Assembly: GCF_900105415.1 (NCBI RefSeq)
Contig: NZ_FNSM01000001.1
Span: forward strand, 3,510,501-3,574,500
From: Streptomyces sp. TLI_105
Lineage (GTDB): Bacteria; Actinomycetota; Actinomycetes; Streptomycetales; Streptomycetaceae
DNA: 64,000 bases
Direction: 5' to 3'
The first letter of the stretch is position 1. The number at the start of each line of letters is the position of its first letter. The notes below the pieces were generated by a model, which was not told the DNA's origin, did not search any database, and worked only from the letters and a program-made list of their open reading frames with translations. The position numbers were made by a program, and so were the translations under genes. Below, one piece after another: positions 51,632 through 59,763 of the stretch.

Positions 51632-54127
51632 ATGTCGCCGTCACTGCTCACCTTCACCCTCAAGGACTTCCGCGCCCAGTTGCGCCGGCTCGTGCTGACC
51701 GGTTCGGCCGTCGCCGTCGGCGTGGCGTTCCTCGTGCTCTCCGTCGGCGGCGCAGGCGCGCTCGTCCAGTCGTACGAGCAGTCCGCCGCCGCCGACGTCG
51801 GTGACGCCGCCGTCCAGGTCGTCCCGGACGACAGCGGATCGCTGCCCGCCGACGCGGCGGCGCGCGCCGCCCGGGTGCCGGAGGTGACGTCGGTGGCGGA
51901 GCGCCTGGCGGGCCACGCCAACGTGATCGCCCCTTCCGGGCGCCCCCTCGACGACCGCGCCCTGGTCACCTCGATCGCCGCCGACCCGGCCCTGCGCTGG
52001 CAGCGGCTCGACGCCGGACGCTGGCCCGAGGGCCCCGGCGAGGTCGTCCTCGACCGGGAGAGCGCGGGGCGCGTCGGCGCGGAGCCCGGGGGGACCGTGC
52101 GGCTGACGAAGGCCGAGGGCGGCACGGCGGTCGTACGGCTCACCGGTCTGCTCGACACCTCCGCGTCGCAGACGCTCGGCTCGCAGCCCGCGATCGGCGT
52201 GCCGTACGGGCAGGTGAGGACGTACGCCACGGGGGCACTGGCCACCCACCTCGACCTCGCCGTCGCACCGGGCGCCGACGCGCTCGCGGTGGCGAAGGCG
52301 GCCAAGAAGTCGCTGGGCGGAGAGGTGGCCGCGTACACGCACGCCGGTGCCGTCGACAACGCCCTCCAGGGCGGCAGGACCCTGTACGCGATCGTCATGA
52401 CCGCCGCGCTGTCCTTCGTCCTCATCGCGATGGCCGTGGCCCGCATGGTCGTCACCAACACCTTCTCCGTCGTCCTCGCCCAACGCGCCCGCCAGCTCGC
52501 CCTGTTGCGCTGCGTGGGCACCGACCGCGACCAGCTCCTCCGGATCATCCGCCGCCAGGGCCTCCTGCTCGGCGTGCTCGCCTCGGCCGCCGGGCTCGCG
52601 GCGGGCGCGGCGGCCTGCGCGCTGGGCACGGCGCTGCTCGCCGGGTTCGCCGATCTCGGACCGGTCGAGGTCTCCCTCGTGCCGGGCCCGTGGACGTTCG
52701 GTCTCGCCGGGGTCTTCGGGGTGCTGCTCACCCTGTGGGCCGTCCGCCAGCCGGCACGGGCCGCGGCGGCGGTGCCGCCGGTCGCCGCGCTCGCCGCGAG
52801 CGGGGCGGCGAAGCTGCCGGAGCCGGGCAGCCGGACCGTCCGCGAGGCGGTCACCGTGCTGATGCTCGTCGCGGGTGCGGGGCTGCTCGCCCTCGGGGCG
52901 TTCGGCGGCTCGCCGCTCGCCCTCCTGGCCGTGACACTCGGCGCGATCCTCACGTTCTTCGCCGTACTCCGGTACGCCCAGCACCTGCTGCCGCCGCTCG
53001 TCGGGCTGCTGGGGCTCGCGCTCCGCCGCCCGTTCGGGACGGTCGGCAGGCTGTCCGTGCAACAGCTGCGGGCCAACGCGCGCCGCACCGCCGCCGCTTC
53101 CTCCGCGATGCTCGTCGGCGTGACCGTCGCCGTGTCCGCCGTGACCGCGATCGGGGCGGCCGAGGGCGGCCTGGACAGCATGCTCGCGGACCGCATGCCG
53201 GCCGTCTTCGCCCTCGACACGGACGCCGACCGGGTGCCCGCCGACGCGATCGCCGCGCTGCGCGCCGAACCGAGGCTGACCGTCACCCCGGTCCGTACCG
53301 CGACCCTCACCGTCGACGGCCGGAAGACGGTCGTCGCCGCCGCCGACCCGGCCGGGCTCAACCCGGCCGCCGAGGGCGTGGACGCGGCCCGTGCCCTCCA
53401 GGACGACGAGGCGATCGCGCTCACCGGCCGGCCTTCGCTGAGCATCGCGGGCACCCGGCTCACCACCGTGACCGGCGCGGCCGCGCTGCCCCTCTCCCTC
53501 TCTCCGGAGGCCACGGTGTACGTCACCGGGTCCACCCTCGACCGGCTCGCGCCGGGCGCCGCGGCCGTCTCCACCGTGCTGCTCAACCCTGCGGCCGACA
53601 CCGGGCACGACGCGGCCCGCGCGGCGGTGGACCGGGCGCTCGCCGCGCACCCGGAGATCCGGATCGCGGACACCGGCTCCGACGCCGACCTGATCCGCTC
53701 GATGCTGGACCGGATGATGCTCGTGGTCACCGTCCTGCTCGGCTTCTCGATCGCGATCGCCGCGCTCGGCGTCGCCGCGACCCTGATGCTGACGGTGGAG
53801 GAGCGCACCCGCGAGTTCGGGATGCTCCGCGCGATCGGCCTCGCGGGCGAGCAGCTGCGCCGGATGCTGACCCTGGAGTCGGTGCTGCTCGCGCTCTCCG
53901 GGGCGGTCGCCGGCACGCTCCTCGGCCTGGTCTACGGGACGCTGGCGGCCCGCTCCGTCCTGGCGGGCCACGTCTCGCCCCTGGAGGCGCTGGCCGCCTC
54001 GGGCGGTACGGCCCTGACGATCCTCGCCATCCTCGCGGCCACGGTCCTCACGGGCGTCGCGGCCTCGGTCCTGCCGGCCCGCCGGGTCCGGCGCATGGTG
54101 GTCGTGGACGCGCTCCAGGCGGCCTAG
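51632..54127 (+). CDS. FtsX-like ABC transporter permease, two-module
   Basis: An 831-residue MacB/LolE-type permease. One membrane helix is near the N-terminus (RLVLTGSAVAVGVAFLVLS), then a large outside domain, three helices with the FtsX signature (VLAQRARQLALLRCVGTDRDQLLRIIRRQG), a fusion of a second module (RRTAAASSAMLVGVTVAVSAV onward), and a final FtsX set (EERTREFGMLRAIGLAGEQLRRML). GGAGGG precedes ATG 51632. No ATPase gene adjoins it on either side, which is unusual. Such proteins move lipoproteins or peptides or act mechanically. Confidence 0.92.
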   Translation: MSPSLLTFTLKDFRAQLRRLVLTGSAVAVGVAFLVLSVGGAGALVQSYEQSAAADVGDAAVQVVPDDSGSLPADAAARAARVPEVTSVAERLAGHANVIAPSGRPLDDRALVTSIAADPALRWQRLDAGRWPEGPGEVVLDRESAGRVGAEPGGTVRLTKAEGGTAVVRLTGLLDTSASQTLGSQPAIGVPYGQVRTYATGALATHLDLAVAPGADALAVAKAAKKSLGGEVAAYTHAGAVDNALQGGRTLYAIVMTAALSFVLIAMAVARMVVTNTFSVVLAQRARQLALLRCVGTDRDQLLRIIRRQGLLLGVLASAAGLAAGAAACALGTALLAGFADLGPVEVSLVPGPWTFGLAGVFGVLLTLWAVRQPARAAAAVPPVAALAASGAAKLPEPGSRTVREAVTVLMLVAGAGLLALGAFGGSPLALLAVTLGAILTFFAVLRYAQHLLPPLVGLLGLALRRPFGTVGRLSVQQLRANARRTAAASSAMLVGVTVAVSAVTAIGAAEGGLDSMLADRMPAVFALDTDADRVPADAIAALRAEPRLTVTPVRTATLTVDGRKTVVAAADPAGLNPAAEGVDAARALQDDEAIALTGRPSLSIAGTRLTTVTGAAALPLSLSPEATVYVTGSTLDRLAPGAAAVSTVLLNPAADTGHDAARAAVDRALAAHPEIRIADTGSDADLIRSMLDRMMLVVTVLLGFSIAIAALGVAATLMLTVEERTREFGMLRAIGLAGEQLRRMLTLESVLLALSGAVAGTLLGLVYGTLAARSVLAGHVSPLEALAASGGTALTILAILAATVLTGVAASVLPARRVRRMVVVDALQAA

Positions 54128-54207
54128 GCGTGTCCGGAAAGTAGCGCCGTCTGCCCGGAGGGCAGGGCTTGCGGCGTCCGGTGCGTGCGAGCGCAAGGCG
54201 GAGGCCC

Positions 54208-55371
54208 TCAGACGCCCGGCGGGAAGACCGTCGCCGCGTAGGCCGCGGCCGCCGGGGCGGGCTGGAGGGCGGCGTGGGCGGCGATCGCGTGGATGTCGCG
54301 CCAGGCGCGCGCCAGGTCGCCGCCCGCGACGAGACCACGGGCGCCACCGGTGCGCACGAGGCGTTCCACCGCGCCGGTGAGGAGGTCGACGGCGAGGGCC
54401 GAGTCGCGCTGGTTGAGGGCGGCGGCGGCCGGGCCCGGAGCCGGGCCGTCGGCGCGGGCGGCGGCCGCCTCCAGGAGCAGGCGGGCCGCGTCGATCTCGG
54501 CGGAGCAGCGGGCCAGGGTCTGCTGGACCGTCGGGTCGTCGGTGAGCGGCCGCCCGTCGGGCAGGCGGCGCATGCCGACGAGCAGGGTCCAGGCCTCCAG
54601 GGCCCCGCGCGCCGCGCCGAGCGCGGGTGCGGCGAAGAGGAGCGCGGCGACCAGCTGGTACGGCACCCGGTGGCAGGGGGCCGCGTCGGCGTCGGCGACG
54701 CCGGCCACCAGGGTCTCGCGGAGGAAGGTGCGGTGCTCGGGCACGAAGACCCCGTCGACCGTGACGCCGTGGCTGCCGGTGGCGCGGAGCCCGACCGCGT
54801 CCCAGGTCTCCCGGATCCCGACCTGCCCGCGCGGCACCGCGAGGACCCGGTACGCCGGGGCGCCGTCCCCCGAGTGGTCGAGGGAGGCGAGGAGGACCCA
54901 GTCGGCGTGCTCGATCCCGCTGGCGAAGGCCCACTCCCCCGACAGGGTCCAGCCGCCGGGCACCCGGGCGAGCCGGCCGGCGGGAGGCACGATCGCCGCC
55001 GCGACGCGCACGTCGGGCGAGTCGCCCCACAGCTCGCGCTGCCCCTCGGCCGGCAGGTGCGCGGCGAGGCGGCCGTGGGCGGCGAGCAGCACCGCGCACC
55101 AGGCGGTGGAGGCGCAGGCAGTGCCGGCCTCGGCGACCGTGCCGAGCAGTTCGGCGAAGCCCCCGGCTCTGCCGCCCCAGCGGCGGGGCACGAAGTGCCG
55201 GGCGAGGCCGGCGGCGGTCATCGCCTCGACGGCCTCGGGGTGGAGCCGGCCGGTCCGCTCCGCCCCCTCGGCGTGCCGCGCGGCGGCGGCCCGCAGCAGG
55301 CCGGTGGCGAGGGGGGCGGGCGAGAGGGCGGAGGCGGCGGCGAGGGAGACCGGGGCGTCGACGACAGTCAT
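54208..55371 (-). CDS. flavin-dependent monooxygenase of the acyl-CoA dehydrogenase fold
   Basis: A 387-residue class D flavoprotein, related to HsaA/DszC-type oxygenases and to amine N-hydroxylases such as VlmH, rather than to true acyl-CoA dehydrogenases. The N-terminal part has GLARHFVPRRWGGRAGGFAELLGTVAEAGTACASTAWC, then GGWTLSGEWAFASGIEHADW and VGLRATGSHGVTVDGVFVPEH. The catalytic Glu of dehydrogenases is not evident. It would need a flavin reductase, which is not in the window. Divergent from a receptor-like TetR, with an ATACCTTC palindrome between. GGAG lies eight bases before the ATG. Confidence 0.85.
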   Translation of the reverse strand: MTVVDAPVSLAAASALSPAPLATGLLRAAAARHAEGAERTGRLHPEAVEAMTAAGLARHFVPRRWGGRAGGFAELLGTVAEAGTACASTAWCAVLLAAHGRLAAHLPAEGQRELWGDSPDVRVAAAIVPPAGRLARVPGGWTLSGEWAFASGIEHADWVLLASLDHSGDGAPAYRVLAVPRGQVGIRETWDAVGLRATGSHGVTVDGVFVPEHRTFLRETLVAGVADADAAPCHRVPYQLVAALLFAAPALGAARGALEAWTLLVGMRRLPDGRPLTDDPTVQQTLARCSAEIDAARLLLEAAAARADGPAPGPAAAALNQRDSALAVDLLTGAVERLVRTGGARGLVAGGDLARAWRDIHAIAAHAALQPAPAAAAYAATVFPPGV

Positions 55372-55420
55372 GACTCTTACTCCTTGAGTGGAGGTTCAGT
55401 GGTGGTACTGATGCGAGTAG

Positions 55421-55447
55421 GAAAAAATTCGGTCTGGAAGGTATTTT
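55421..55447. promoter_or_regulatory. ARE-like site between flavoprotein and TetR genes
   Basis: On the minus strand GAAAATACCTTCC and, six bases on, GAATTTTTTC form an imperfect AT-rich palindrome. It shares ATACCTTC with 58888-58911. It sits between two divergent starts, the place where hormone receptors bind in Streptomyces. Confidence 0.55.
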
Positions 55448-55507
55448 CTGAGAGGCCGTCATGAGAGACATGGAGGGCCGCTACAGCGGAAGGGAGGCGG
55501 ACGCTCG

Positions 55508-56110
55508 GTGAGGCAACAGGACAGGGCCCGCATGACCTATGACCTGGTGCTCGGCGCGGCAGCGGCCGAGTTCGCCCTGCACGGATTCGCGGGGACGAAC
55601 CTGGCCGACATCACGGCCCGCACCGGACTGACCAAGGGAGCTCTCTACGGACACTTCTCCTCGAAAGCCGACCTCGCCGGTGAACTGACCCGCTCCTTCG
55701 AGTCGGCCTGGGCCGACGCCCTCGCCACCGCCGCCGGCGAGGCGGAGGAGAGCGGCGCGGCACTGCCCACCCTGCGGAGACTGCTGCTCGACCTCGCCCA
55801 CAGGGTGTACGAGGACCTGCCCTTCGCCGCCGGACTGCGCCTGGTCATGGACGCCGCCCGCGCCGAGGGAACCACGCCCCTCCCCCTCGGCAGGCTCTGC
55901 GACGTCGTGGCGCGCCTGATCCGCAAGGGCCAGGGAGAGGGCTCGGTCCGCACCGCCCATCCTGCCGACCTGTTGGCCCGGCTCGTCGTCGCCCTCCTCG
56001 TCGGTGCGCCTGCCGTGGTGACGGCGACGGACGCGACGGGTCCCGCCGAGCTGGTGAGCGAGGTCTGGGACATCCTGGAGCCCGCGCTGTCGGGCTCCCG
56101 CGGCGGCTGA
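55508..56110 (+). CDS. TetR-family regulator, gamma-butyrolactone-receptor-like
   Basis: A 200-residue TetR protein, GTG start after GGGAGG. The HTH GFAGTNLADITARTGLTKGALYGHFSSKADLAGEL is close to ScbR/ArpA/MmfR-type receptors (TKGALYxHFxSK). The ligand domain is helical, with VVALLVGAPAVVTATD. Without a second Trp-rich pocket signature I cannot tell a true receptor from a pseudo-receptor. It is divergent from the flavoprotein gene and 2.8 kb from the AfsA-like operon. Confidence 0.88.
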   Translation: MRQQDRARMTYDLVLGAAAAEFALHGFAGTNLADITARTGLTKGALYGHFSSKADLAGELTRSFESAWADALATAAGEAEESGAALPTLRRLLLDLAHRVYEDLPFAAGLRLVMDAARAEGTTPLPLGRLCDVVARLIRKGQGEGSVRTAHPADLLARLVVALLVGAPAVVTATDATGPAELVSEVWDILEPALSGSRGG

Positions 56111-56550
56111 GCCGGGGCAAGGGCGGGGGGCTGCGCGGGTTGGGCTTGCGCGGGTGGGACTGCGCGGGTGGGCTTGCGCGGGTGAGCTTGCGCGGGTGGG
56201 GCTGCGCGGCGGAGCTCCCACCAGCAGGATTGCGCAGGTGGGGCTGCACAGGCGGGGTTGTGCGGGTGGGGCTGCGCGGGTGGGGCTTGCGCCTGTGGGG
56301 GATGCGCAAGAGTGCGTGGAGATACGGAAGTTACGCGAGTGGCGGGGGTTCCGACGGCCACATGGTTCCGCGGGCTACGCGCTTCCGCGAGCTACGGATT
56401 TCCGCGGGCTACGGAGGCCTCCCGGGCCCTCGGAGCCGCCATGGCGGCGGGGCTCTCGTACGGGCGGGGCTTCCGTGGGGATCGCGGCCCTGGGCGGGGC
56501 TTCCGTGGTGGGCTGCGGCGGCGGAGGGGTCCGCGCCCCGGGACGGAGCC
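56111..56550. repeat. gene-free tract with 14-bp tandem repeats
   Basis: At 56131-56210 about five units of gcgcgggtgggctt (14 bp, with 15-bp variants) repeat. A second looser series of cgcgggctacgg-like units follows at 56360-56425. No ORF has a ribosome site or family match. The unit is not a multiple of three, in contrast with the arrays inside genes. Confidence 0.75.
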
Positions 56551-57408
56551 TCAGGCCGCCTGCGCCGCCCGGGTGCGCGCGGGGCGCGCGGCCGCCGGGA
56601 GACCGGTCGGGGATCCGGTCGGGGATCCGGTCGGCGGAAGACCGGTCGGGGATCCGGCCGCCGGAAGACCGGTCGGGGATCCGGCCGCCGGGAGACCGGT
56701 CGGGGATCCGGTCGGCGAGGCGGGTGGGGTCGCCGGCGTCGGGCCCGGCAGCCGGGACCAGGTCGCCGTCTCGGACGGCGGGGCGGAGATCGGCCCGTCG
56801 CCGACCAGGACCGGATGGCCGACCGAGCGCAGCAGCGGCAGGTCGCTCTCGTCGTCGGCGTAGACGAAGCACTCCTCGGCGGCGATGTCGAAGGCCGCCA
56901 TGATCCGCCGCGCGGCCTCGGCCTTGGCCTCGCCGATCATGGGCGGTCCGGACAGCTCCCCGGTGAGCAGGCCCTCCGAGGTCACCTCGGGCACGGTGCA
57001 CACCACGAGGTCGGCTCCGACCTCCCGGGCCAGCGGGTCGAGGCAGGCGGAGAAGGCTCCGGAGACGAGGACGACCAGGTCGCCGGCGTCCCGGTGGCGG
57101 CGCAGCGCCTCGTACACGGGGCGGTGGAGCAGCCCGCCGGCGCGGGCCTTCTCGTACCACTCACGGCCGCTGGTCTCCAGGTCGTCGAGGTGACTGCCGG
57201 CGAGGAAGCGGAAGAAGGAGCGGTTCACCTGCTCGCGGGGCACGCCCTCGCGGATCTGGCGCTGGAGCGAGTCGCGCGCCGCGGCGAGCCTGCGGGCGGC
57301 CACCTCTCCGCGCCCCCAGTACCGGGCGAGGACGCAAGCCATGCTCTTGCAGGTGATCAGGGTCTCGTCCACGTCGAAGAACGCGGCCCGGGCCGGGGCG
57401 ATGCTCAT
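56551..57408 (-). CDS. HAD-IB phosphatase with nonapeptide-repeat tail
   Basis: A 285-residue HAD phosphatase of the SerB-like IB class. Motif I is FFDVDETLITCKSM, motif II VSGAFSACL, motif III Lys in MIGEAKAEAARR, motif IV VYADDESDLPLL, so all catalytic residues are there. After about residue 225 the sequence is repeats of GSPTGLPAA (27-bp units), foreign to the fold. Start overlaps the stop of the LysR gene (ATGA). Next to an AfsA-type synthase it probably dephosphorylates the hormone precursor, as MmfP does for methylenomycin furans. Confidence 0.88.
   Translation of the reverse strand: MSIAPARAAFFDVDETLITCKSMACVLARYWGRGEVAARRLAAARDSLQRQIREGVPREQVNRSFFRFLAGSHLDDLETSGREWYEKARAGGLLHRPVYEALRRHRDAGDLVVLVSGAFSACLDPLAREVGADLVVCTVPEVTSEGLLTGELSGPPMIGEAKAEAARRIMAAFDIAAEECFVYADDESDLPLLRSVGHPVLVGDGPISAPPSETATWSRLPGPTPATPPASPTGSPTGLPAAGSPTGLPAAGSPTGLPPTGSPTGSPTGLPAAARPARTRAAQAA
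56600..56730 (-). repeat. 27-bp tandem repeat at the 3' end of the HAD gene
   Basis: About four units encode GSPTGLPAA with small losses. On the plus strand the core reads ccggtcggggatccggccgc. It adds a Gly/Ser/Pro/Thr-rich tail beyond the catalytic fold. Confidence 0.8.
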
Positions 57409-57758
57409 GCTCTGCCCCCTCTGTCGACGAGACGGTCGGCGGCGAAGCGGCCGGTCATGCCGGCCGGCCGGGCCGACCGGCGGTCCACCACGGAGGGTGC
57501 GGGATCGGCGATCTCGTACTGCGCCGTCTCGACGAGTTCGAGGATCCGCTCCGCCAGCGGGCGCAGGCGCGCGCCGGCCGGCGTGAGTTCCACGGAGCGG
57601 TTGCCGCGCCGCTGGAAGAGCGAGGCCCCCATGTCCTCTTCCAGGCCCTTGATCTGCGCGGTCACCGCGGGCTGGGAGTAGTGCAGGTTGTGGGCCGCGC
57701 GGGTGAAGCTGAGTTCCCGGGCCACCTCGCGGAAGGCCCGTAAGTGCTGGAGTTCCAT
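57405..57758 (-). CDS. HTH-only LysR-type protein
   Basis: A 117-residue protein with a complete LysR winged-helix domain (MELQHLRAFREVARELSFTRAAHNLHYSQPAVTAQIKGLEEDMGASLFQRRGNRSVELTPAG is residues 1-62), and a dimerisation helix to about residue 90. The 200-residue ligand domain of normal LysR proteins is absent; after a short tail the frame ends in an ATGA overlap with the HAD gene. It is therefore a small DNA-binding protein or a remnant kept as part of the operon. It lies between the AfsA-like gene (77 bp upstream) and the HAD gene. Confidence 0.85.
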   Translation of the reverse strand: MELQHLRAFREVARELSFTRAAHNLHYSQPAVTAQIKGLEEDMGASLFQRRGNRSVELTPAGARLRPLAERILELVETAQYEIADPAPSVVDRRSARPAGMTGRFAADRLVDRGGRA

Positions 57759-57835
57759 CCTTCTGCCTTTCTACGCTCGTCCGTTCTTCCCCGGAACGTG
57801 CGGCGGGACGTGCAGCCGCACATGGTGCCGTGCCG

Positions 57836-58822
57836 TCACGCGCAGCGGGCCACGGCGGTGGCGAGGACGCGTCCGCCCTGGGTGGCGGAGAGGCGCACCC
57901 GGCCGTCCTCCGTCGGCGCCGCCTCGACGGCCACGGCCTCGGCCAGCTCGCCGAAGACGGCGAAGTCGGCGTCCAGCGAGGTCAGCGCGGCGCCTCCCGT
58001 CGCCTCTCGGGCGGCCTGCCGGAAGGCCTCCAGGAGCAGCATCCCGGGCACGTGGTCCGAGGGGTGCTCGAAGTAGCCGGGGTGCGTGGGGTCGACGTGC
58101 AGCCGCCATTCCCGGGCTCCGGCCGGCCGGGGCCGTTCCTCCGCGGCGGGTACGGAGCGCAGGACGTGCCGGTCGTCGACGTCATCCGCGGCCGTCCCGT
58201 ACGCGGGAGTCCCGGGCTCCACGGGCGCGGTCTCCGCGACCCGGCCGCGCTGCCGGAGCCGCCCGTACCGCACGCTGTCTATCACGACGACCCCGGCGGA
58301 GGCGCGGGCGCACTCCCGGCCGCCGACCTCGATCACCATGTCGAAGCGGGCGTCGAAGCGACGCGGGTTGCGGCCGCCGGCGGGCGTCACGACCTTCACG
58401 TCGAGGACCACCGCGAGCGGCCCGCAGCCGACCCGGAGGGCGGCCGGGTCGCCGATGCGCAGCGACAGCGCCTTGAAGATGAAGTGGTGGCCGAGCGGCA
58501 CGTCGTGGTACCGGTGGCTCAGGAAGATGCCGGCCTGTCGTACGGTCTCGACCAGCAGCATGAAGTCGCACTGCCCGGTGGTCTCCGGGCGGTACAGCGC
58601 GTGGTTCCGGGGCAGTTGCGCGCCGACCAGGAAGCGGTCGGCCCCGGCGACGGCCGCGTCGGTGAGGAAGACCTCCGTCACCGAGGCGCGGTGCACGAAC
58701 CGGCGGGAGATCGTGCGGTCGAAGCTCAGGCCTTCCTTGGCCTCCCGGACGAGTGACTCCAGGGACTCGACGGGCGTGAGCGTTTCGACGGGTAACACGG
58801 TCTGCAGCACACCGATGGACAT
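57836..58822 (-). CDS. AfsA-family gamma-butyrolactone/furan hormone synthase
   Basis: A 328-residue protein with two AfsA (hot-dog-like) domains. The first has FVHRASVTEVFLTDA, QLPRNHALYRP and DFMLLVETVRQAGIFLSHRYHDVPLGHHFIF; the second has HPGYFEHPSDHVPGMLLLEAFRQAA, all diagnostic. AfsA proteins join a beta-ketoacyl thioester to dihydroxyacetone phosphate, making a butenolide phosphate, precursor of Streptomyces hormones. ATG 58822 has GGGGG six bases upstream. It heads the operon with the LysR-like and HAD genes and is divergent from an ScbR-like TetR. Confidence 0.93.
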   Translation of the reverse strand: MSIGVLQTVLPVETLTPVESLESLVREAKEGLSFDRTISRRFVHRASVTEVFLTDAAVAGADRFLVGAQLPRNHALYRPETTGQCDFMLLVETVRQAGIFLSHRYHDVPLGHHFIFKALSLRIGDPAALRVGCGPLAVVLDVKVVTPAGGRNPRRFDARFDMVIEVGGRECARASAGVVVIDSVRYGRLRQRGRVAETAPVEPGTPAYGTAADDVDDRHVLRSVPAAEERPRPAGAREWRLHVDPTHPGYFEHPSDHVPGMLLLEAFRQAAREATGGAALTSLDADFAVFGELAEAVAVEAAPTEDGRVRLSATQGGRVLATAVARCA

Positions 58823-58887
58823 CCTTTTCCCCCTCAAGGCGAAGCATCGTGGCGACGAGGGACCTCGGCGGCCCCTCGGCAGCAAGA

Positions 58888-58911
58888 AATATACCTTCGA
58901 GAATGTATATT
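58888..58911. promoter_or_regulatory. ARE-like palindrome between AfsA and TetR genes
   Basis: AATATACCTTCG followed directly by AGAATGTATATT is a 24-bp palindrome with two mismatched pairs, conspicuously AT-rich. It lies 66 bp from the AfsA start and 33 bp from the TetR start, overlapping likely -10 regions, so binding would shut both. Half-site ATACCTTC as at 55421-55447. Confidence 0.7.
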
Positions 58912-58943
58912 GCAAGGCGTAGGAACGAGAGAGGCGGACGGAC

Positions 58944-59669
58944 ATGGCGACACCACGGAGCGCACCCGGCTCACGGAGCACCGAAGCCGGGCGAGGGAGC
59001 ACCGAACCCAGGCAGCGGGGCGCCGAGCCCAGGCAGCGAAGCGCCGAGACCAGGCCCCGGAACGCCGAAGCCAAGCCCCGGAGCGAGCCGAAGCAGGAGC
59101 GCGCCCGGCGCACGAAGGTGCACATCCTCCAGTCGGCCGCCGAGCTCTTCGCCGAGCGCGGCTACGCGACCGTGACCCTGCAGGACGTGGCCGAGCGCGC
59201 GGAGATGACCAAGGGGGCGGTGTACTTCCACTACACGAACAAGGAGGCCCTGGCGGTCGCGGTCGTGCAGGAGCACTACGCGCGCTGGCCCGAGATCCTC
59301 AAGGGCGCCGAGGGCAACCACGAGGAACCGTTCGACACGCTCGTCGCCGTCCTCGACGCGGTCACCCGGGCGTTCGCGCGGGACATCGTCGTCCAGGCCG
59401 GCGCCCGGCTCCAGATCGAGCGGGCCCTCATCGACGCCGAGCTCCCCGAGCCGTACGTCGGCTGGGAGGACTACCTCAGCCGGCTGATCGCCGAGGCCCG
59501 GGACGCGGGACAACTGCGGGCCGGAGTGGAACCGCGCGCGGCGGCCCGCGTCCTGGTCTCCGCCTTCTTCGGCATGCAGCACATCTCGGACGTCCTCAGC
59601 CGCCGCAAGGACCTCACCGAGCGGCACGAGGAGCTGCGGACCGTCCTCCTCGAAGGGCTGCGCGGCTGA
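58944..59669 (+). CDS. TetR-family hormone receptor (ScbR/ArpA-like)
   Basis: A 241-residue TetR protein. HTH: LQSAAELFAERGYATVTLQDVAERAEMTKGAVYFHYTNKEALAVAVV, the classic ScbR/ArpA/BarA pattern. The ligand domain has VQAGARLQIERALIDAELPEPYVGWEDYL, with Trp as in butyrolactone receptors. Residues about 16-50 are five heptapeptide repeats (RQRSAET type, 21-bp units) before the fold, which normal receptors lack. Divergent from the AfsA-like gene with a palindrome in between, as in scbA/scbR. A terminator follows. Confidence 0.92.
   Translation: MATPRSAPGSRSTEAGRGSTEPRQRGAEPRQRSAETRPRNAEAKPRSEPKQERARRTKVHILQSAAELFAERGYATVTLQDVAERAEMTKGAVYFHYTNKEALAVAVVQEHYARWPEILKGAEGNHEEPFDTLVAVLDAVTRAFARDIVVQAGARLQIERALIDAELPEPYVGWEDYLSRLIAEARDAGQLRAGVEPRAAARVLVSAFFGMQHISDVLSRRKDLTERHEELRTVLLEGLRG
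58989..59093 (+). repeat. 21-bp tandem repeat in the N-terminal arm of the ScbR-like gene
   Basis: Five imperfect units encode GRGSTEP, RQRGAEP, RQRSAET, RPRNAEA and KPRSEPK, an Arg/Glu-rich arm immediately before the DNA-binding domain. Confidence 0.75.
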
Positions 59670-59701
59670 TCGGCCGCGTGCCCGCCGTGAGAAGCCGGAA
59701 A

Positions 59702-59739
59702 ACGGCGTGGCCCCCCACGGGTGTGGGAGGCCACGCCGT
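59702..59739. terminator. bidirectional hairpin terminator
   Basis: ACGGCGTGGCC (59702-59712) pairs with GGCCACGCCGT (59729-59739). It lies between the convergent ScbR-like and DMT transporter genes. Confidence 0.85.
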
Positions 59740-59763
59740 ACGCGTTCAGCGGGTCGGTGCCGG

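Noticed and set aside
51641..55471. 1276-codon minus-strand frame
   Set aside because: Antisense to the FtsX permease and out of frame with the flavoprotein; no recognisable domain.
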